Positions 61,057 through 64,000 of a stretch of 64,000 nt of DNA are shown one piece after another. The notes below the pieces were generated by a model. It searched no databases. It saw only the letters and a list, made by a program, of their open reading frames with translations, and had not been told where the DNA came from. This stretch comes from CAXMQS01 sp964195995 (GTDB lineage Bacteria; Actinomycetota; Acidimicrobiia; Spongiisociales; JAOTWH01), in the NCBI GenBank assembly GCA_964195995.1, contig CAXMQS010000075.1, positions 52,108 to 116,107 on the forward strand. Direction: 5' to 3'. A program made the translations under genes and the position numbers. The first letter of the stretch is position 1, and each line of letters starts with the position of its first letter.

Positions 61057-61428
61057 TCACGGCGTGTGAGAAGCGACAGCGACCTCCACGACCCGCTCAG
61101 GCCGCGTGGAGGCCGCGCGTGAATGCGCCACCACCTCGTCGAGCCGGTCGGCAGCAGCCTCATCGAGGCCGTCGAAGAGGTGCCCGTAGGTGTCGAGAGT
61201 GATGGAAATTGATGCATGGCCGAGGCGTTGCTGGATTACTTTCGGGTGCTCTCCAGCGGCGATCAACAGTGCGGCGTGAGAGTGTCGTAGGTCATGGATT
61301 CGCATCGGCTCGCCGACAGATGCAGCGACCGTTGGCTTCCATACCCGGCGTCGGAAGTTCCCGAGGCGCAGTGGACCTCCATCGGGCGCCTTGAAGACGC
61401 GGTCCGAAGTGGGATAGCTGGACAAGTG
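61057..61428 (-). pseudogene. Truncated tyrosine recombinase (integrase) C-terminus
   Basis: The frame contains only the C-terminal part of a phage-type integrase: GPLRLGNFRRRVWKPTVAA, HDLRHSHAALLIAAGEHPKV, QQRLGHASISITLDTYGHLF. The second-half catalytic residues (H-x-x-R, His of LGH, Tyr of DTYGH) are intact, but the first catalytic Arg and the N-terminal domains are missing upstream of about 61428. It reads toward tRNA-Val. The truncation point is next to the first cargo gene. Confidence 0.85.
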
Positions 61429-61471
61429 AGCGGCTATTGGTGCTGATGATGGTGGGAGAAGGGGAAGGTAT

Positions 61472-61861
61472 ATGAGGAGAGCAATATCGGTGGCGGTTGT
61501 AGCCGCCATGGCGTTAGGCCTGTTTGCGTTGCCGGCAGTGGCGACTGTCCACGAGATAGCCGGCATGCATTGCGCGCAAAACGGAAGCGGAGGGAATCCG
61601 TTCCCGCCGGGGGTTTCGGGTGGATCGGCAGCCGACAACTTCGCTAAGCCCCTTTTCGCGACAGGGTTCATTTCGGGTATCAACGAAAGTTACGCCGGGA
61701 ACGGAGGCCATGGGCCGGGGGTGCTGATCCATTTCGACTTTGACCATCCGGCTTCAAAGTTGGCGGCAGGCGGAGGAGATCCCATATTCGTTGGGGACGC
61801 AACGTATATCGACGATTTCGTGCATGACGGTCCCTACACCAACTGCAAGGCGTTCCAATAG
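61472..61861 (+). CDS. Secreted protein of unknown function (module 1)
   Basis: The 129-aa protein has a signal peptide (MRRAISVAVVAAMALGLFA, cleavage near ATVHE), two cysteines (MHCAQNG and YTNCKAF) that could form a disulfide, and a Gly-rich middle (residues ~40-85). An AAGGGGAAGG site precedes the ATG. I do not recognise the family. It is the first gene after the integrase remnant. Confidence 0.7.
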   Translation: MRRAISVAVVAAMALGLFALPAVATVHEIAGMHCAQNGSGGNPFPPGVSGGSAADNFAKPLFATGFISGINESYAGNGGHGPGVLIHFDFDHPASKLAAGGGDPIFVGDATYIDDFVHDGPYTNCKAFQ

Positions 61862-61890
61862 ATCCGAGTTCACCCTGATTAAGTAAGACC

Positions 61891-61939
61891 CTGACCGAAG
61901 GGCCATTGCCTCGCCTTTGAGACTCTGGCCCTTCGTCAG
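61891..61939 (+). terminator. Long hairpin after module 1
   Basis: CTGAC-C-GAAGGGCCA (61891-61905) pairs with TGGCCCTTCGTCAG (61926-61939): 14 bp with one extrahelical C and a 20-nt loop. No T tract follows, so it is a factor-independent terminator only by shape. The bulged base also resembles recombination-site hairpins. The role is not settled. Confidence 0.5.
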
Positions 61940-61973
61940 ATTTGGATCCTCCACCACACACAGGACGGCACTT

Positions 61974-62036
61974 TTCGCGCTCTCTTGTAACATTCGTTAA
62001 CACTGGCACACCGGGGCGTGACCTCGCCTGAGGTCA
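61974..62036 (+). repeat. Structured repeat, copy 1
   Basis: The 48-bp core (61989-62036) begins AACATTCGTTAAC and contains two tandem stem-loops: an imperfect hairpin around CACTGG-CACA-CCGGGG and a perfect 7-bp hairpin TGACCTC-GCCT-GAGGTCA. Fifteen bases before the core match copy 3 except for one, so copies 1 and 3 share 63 bp with 6 differences. Copy 1 differs from copies 2 and 3 at 5 core positions each. It lies 128 nt after module 1. Confidence 0.85.
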
Positions 62037-62148
62037 CAGAGCAGGTGGGCTTGGGCTGCTCAACGGTCAGGAGTTGAACCAGGCTCCGACCCGCCGCCGC
62101 CAGACTGGATCGTTTCGGATTATCGTCTTCTCTCCTGTTCCCTCCCGT

Positions 62149-62817
62149 ATGAAGTTGGGTGCGATGAAGAATCGGTATTTGATGACACCCGATCGGCTTT
62201 GGGCATTGACGGACGGTGTGTTCGCAATCGCTATCACGCTTCTGGTCATCGAAATCGCGATTCCTGTGGTCGAGGAAGGCGGAGATGGGGGCCAACTGTT
62301 GGAAGCCCTCGGTGATTTGTGGCCGTCGTTTCTGGCCTACATGCTCGGGTTTCTGACAATCGGAGTCTGGTGGCTGAGTGTTCATTCGATGCAGACTCTG
62401 GTTGACCGCGTTGACCACGTGTTCCTGGCGTTGGGGGTCCTCTATCTCGTCGGAATCGGGTTCCTCCCCTTCACGGCCGGACTTCTCGCTGAATACATTG
62501 GGTCGCCTCACGACCAGCAAAGAGTCGCTGTGGTCGGCTTTGCCAGCTGGCAGCTAATCACCGCTGTCCTCTTTCACGCCCACTGGCGTTATGCGGTCCG
62601 CAGGACCAACATTCTCTCTGCCGACGTCAACCACGGGGATCTAAACCGGGTCCTCAACCACTACCTGATAGGACCGTTCTCATGGATGGTCCTGATCGGC
62701 GTCGCCCTGGTAAACAGCACGCTCGCAATAGCGTTAGCCCTCATCAATGCACTCAGTTGGCTCATCTGGGCCGGCGTGGCGCCCCAGCGCCGAGCAGCGG
62801 AGCGCACCAGTTCGTAG
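62149..62817 (+). CDS. TMEM175/DUF1211-type membrane protein (module 2)
   Basis: The ~222-aa protein has about six helices. It opens with the TMEM175 helix RLWALTDGVFAIAITLLVIE, close to the family's R-x-x-x-FSD signature but with LTD in place of FSD. Bacterial members form tetrameric potassium channels. The start is ATG 62149 or ATG 62164; no strong ribosome site decides. It is the second single-gene module between repeats. Confidence 0.8.
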   Translation: MKLGAMKNRYLMTPDRLWALTDGVFAIAITLLVIEIAIPVVEEGGDGGQLLEALGDLWPSFLAYMLGFLTIGVWWLSVHSMQTLVDRVDHVFLALGVLYLVGIGFLPFTAGLLAEYIGSPHDQQRVAVVGFASWQLITAVLFHAHWRYAVRRTNILSADVNHGDLNRVLNHYLIGPFSWMVLIGVALVNSTLAIALALINALSWLIWAGVAPQRRAAERTSS

Positions 62818-62854
62818 ATCGCACATTGGGCACTTCTGCGCTCAGGCCACTAGG

Positions 62855-62902
62855 AACATTCGTGAACCCTGGCACACCAGGGCGTGACTTCGCCTGAGGT
62901 CG
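62855..62902 (+). repeat. Structured repeat, copy 2
   Basis: The core has a perfect first hairpin, CCCTGG-CACA-CCAGGG (62867-62882), and a second hairpin TGACTTC-GCCT-GAGGTCG (62885-62902) with wobble pairs. It matches copy 1 at 43 of 48 positions with no gap. Differences are mostly in loops or keep base pairing. It begins 38 nt after the module 2 stop. The 15-base upstream extension shared by copies 1 and 3 is not conserved here. Confidence 0.85.
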
Positions 62903-62907
62903 AACCG

Positions 62908-62929
62908 ACGCCTCCATGCATAGAGGCGT
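62908..62929 (+). other. Stem-loop between copy 2 and module 3
   Basis: ACGCCTC and GAGGCGT are perfect 7-bp arms around an 8-nt loop containing ATGCAT. A CCCCC-ATC-GGGGG stem follows at 62944-62956, before the lipoprotein start at 62980. These may be leader structures of module 3. They are not found next to the other repeat copies. Confidence 0.4.
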
Positions 62930-62979
62930 AGCCTCCCACCACGCCCCCATCGGGGGTTCGCGGACCGAGAGGGGATTCC

Positions 62980-63435
62980 ATGTCATACTTGTCTGGATTG
63001 CGGATGTCGAAGCCGGTAATCGCGCTCGTGTTGCTTGCGATGGTCGCAATAGGTTGCTCCGATAGCTCTGGCGAAACCACCGATCCAGAACCCCATGCGT
63101 TGCCGACCCTTGAGCAGCTCCGAGATTCTGGGAACTGTGACGAGCTGAACGGGCTGCTGGCCGAGGTCGAAGACGAGATGTTCCGGGTGAACAACGACCG
63201 CACCCTGGACGAGGAGCAGGCGAGAGTTGAGGACGCCTATGACACCACCTTCGACATCTACTACGAAACCTTTTCAGAAACCCAGTCGGACCTTGGGTGC
63301 TCCGATGCTGAGATGATGGCGGCATTACAGACCGCGTCGGATCAACGCTGCCAAGCATGGATCAACCTCGGACATTCACTCGATGAGAACCCGCTCCTCC
63401 TCAACACCGCCAGCTGCACAGACGCAGAAGACTGA
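62980..63435 (+). CDS. Lipoprotein of unknown function (module 3)
   Basis: The 151-aa protein has a signal peptide with lipobox VAIGCSD, then an acidic, mostly helical domain with four cysteines after the lipobox (SGNCDEL, DLGCSDAE, DQRCQAW and TASCTDAED). These could form two disulfides outside the cell. ATG 62980 is preceded by GAGAGGGGA; ATG 63004 is an alternative. I do not recognise the family. Confidence 0.75.
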   Translation: MSYLSGLRMSKPVIALVLLAMVAIGCSDSSGETTDPEPHALPTLEQLRDSGNCDELNGLLAEVEDEMFRVNNDRTLDEEQARVEDAYDTTFDIYYETFSETQSDLGCSDAEMMAALQTASDQRCQAWINLGHSLDENPLLLNTASCTDAED

Positions 63436-63476
63436 CAACACGATGGTGTCATGGCGTTTAACCCTTCGGGGGCCTA

Positions 63477-63539
63477 TTCGCGCTCTCTAGTAACATTCGT
63501 TAACCCTGGGACACCGGGGCGTGACCTCGTCGGAGGTCG
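63477..63539 (+). repeat. Structured repeat, copy 3
   Basis: The core (63492-63539) has CCCTGG-GACA-CCGGGG with one wobble pair and TGACCTC-GTCG-GAGGTCG. It matches copy 1 at 43 of 48 core positions, and 14 of 15 bases upstream also match copy 1. It begins 57 nt after the module 3 stop. The ~157 nt between it and the last gene of the window hold no credible coding region. Confidence 0.85.
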
Positions 63540-63696
63540 AAGGAGTCAGTGTCCGAAGCCGCTCAGAATGCCGGTTCTCGCGTGGGCGGGTCGGTCGATT
63601 CGGGCGTGGGCGAACGCGCGTTATGCGCTACCGGACGCCCCGCTCGGCTGAGAGCGCCGAGATCAGGGATGTCGCGGCGGGCGGCCGCAGCTCTCT

Positions 63697-64000
63697 TCAC
63701 CGCGGGAGCGGGTTCGGGCCGGTGGCGGTGACCAGCTGCTGCGGCACCCAATCGTCAACGTGGGTGAAGCCCTCGAAGCGCCCTTCCTCGTCCTCAACGA
63801 CGTCGAAGAAGGACCGCCGGTAGAACTTCACGTGGGTGAAGTCCTCGAACAGCACGTAGACCGGCTCGACGTTGGGACTCTGGAACTGCTGCCCAGTCAG
63901 CGCAGCCCGATGGACTCGCGAGAACTCGTCGAACTCCTCACCCACGACGACGCCGAGGTGCTCGAGGCCCATCCGGTAGACGCGCTGGTGAACGGGTGGG
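63697..64000 (-). CDS. Partial conserved protein at window end
   Basis: The frame is open to the right edge, so the N-terminus is missing. About 100 residues are visible, including VYRMGLEHLGVVVGEEFDEF, an ALTGQQFQSPNVEPVYVLFE strand and DFTHVKFYRRSFFDVVEDEE. The His/Glu pattern in LEHLGVVVGEE and THVKFY recalls VOC-superfamily metal sites. The assignment is tentative. It is convergent with module 3. Confidence 0.55.
   Translation of the reverse strand, partial: PPVHQRVYRMGLEHLGVVVGEEFDEFSRVHRAALTGQQFQSPNVEPVYVLFEDFTHVKFYRRSFFDVVEDEEGRFEGFTHVDDWVPQQLVTATGPNPLPR

Noticed and set aside
61974..63539. Integron attC sites
   Set aside because: The repeats lack the RYYYAAC and GTTRRRY ends and do not form a single long imperfect hairpin; no integron-type integrase is seen. 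They are reported as a different repeat.
61974..63539. CRISPR array
   Set aside because: Copies are 640-870 nt apart with genes between, and no cas gene is present.

Overview
The window is high-GC, gene-dense chromosomal DNA from an actinobacterium-like organism. Support comes from a Bpa/PafE proteasome activator, a homodimer-type pyruvate dehydrogenase E1, a Flp/Tad pilus operon with no secretin gene beside it, and many GTG/TTG starts with 4-nt overlaps. The combination would suit Acidimicrobiia or a related uncultured lineage, but that placement is inference; no rRNA is present. Almost all of the window is coding, and no gene-free stretch exceeds 300 bases.

Layout, left to right. 1-6232: a partial TauE-like exporter, proteasome activator, adenine/adenosine deaminase-like protein, YjbQ, an FG-GAP surface protein and a sensor kinase/response regulator pair. 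6351-8622: a redox operon divergent from that pair (His/Glu-rich acidic protein, Pro/Ala-rich protein with an SGAT motif, ApbE flavin transferase, ferric-reductase-like membrane protein). 8619-11804: CHAD protein, SDR epimerase, arsenate-reductase-like phosphatase and cupin. 12024-19634: a complete-looking Tad pilus operon (Flp pilin, TadE, TadG-like, CpaB, CpaE, CpaF, a VWA-TadB fusion, TadC). 19631-25415: YihY, methyltransferase, START-like protein, AceE and an HtrA-like protease. 25490-30115: a heterodimeric ABC exporter, a stand-alone receiver, an RRM protein and an IF-1-like protein. 30164-34542: de novo pyrimidine genes pyrC-pyrB-pyrFE-pyrD on the minus strand, with a terminator-like hairpin directly in front of pyrC. 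34731-39538: zinc-ribbon protein, arginase, a hydrolase-fold protein with a degenerate active site, nitroreductase, CoA-binding protein, a decayed proline-racemase-family gene and an amidohydrolase. 39528-48446: a MacB/LolCDE-like ABC system, two exported proteins, membrane proteins and a NUDIX hydrolase. 48501-56482: an exopolysaccharide locus (polymerase/ligase, priming transferase, flippase, tandem GT2, GT4). 56505-60818: housekeeping and stress genes.

From 60953 the character changes. A tRNA-Val(TAC) is followed by a truncated tyrosine integrase and then by three single-gene modules. Each module gene is followed by a copy of a 48-bp element predicted to fold into tandem hairpins (61989-62036, 62855-62902, 63492-63539). 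This cassette-like arrangement is the best candidate in the window for something not already described. Other points worth a second look are the animal-CAD-like PyrB and PyrC, the reversed-order PyrF-PyrE fusion, an ABC ATPase with an AbrB-like tail, and a palindromic GGTGACTAGT-type motif shared by the pilus promoter region and the starts of exopolysaccharide genes.
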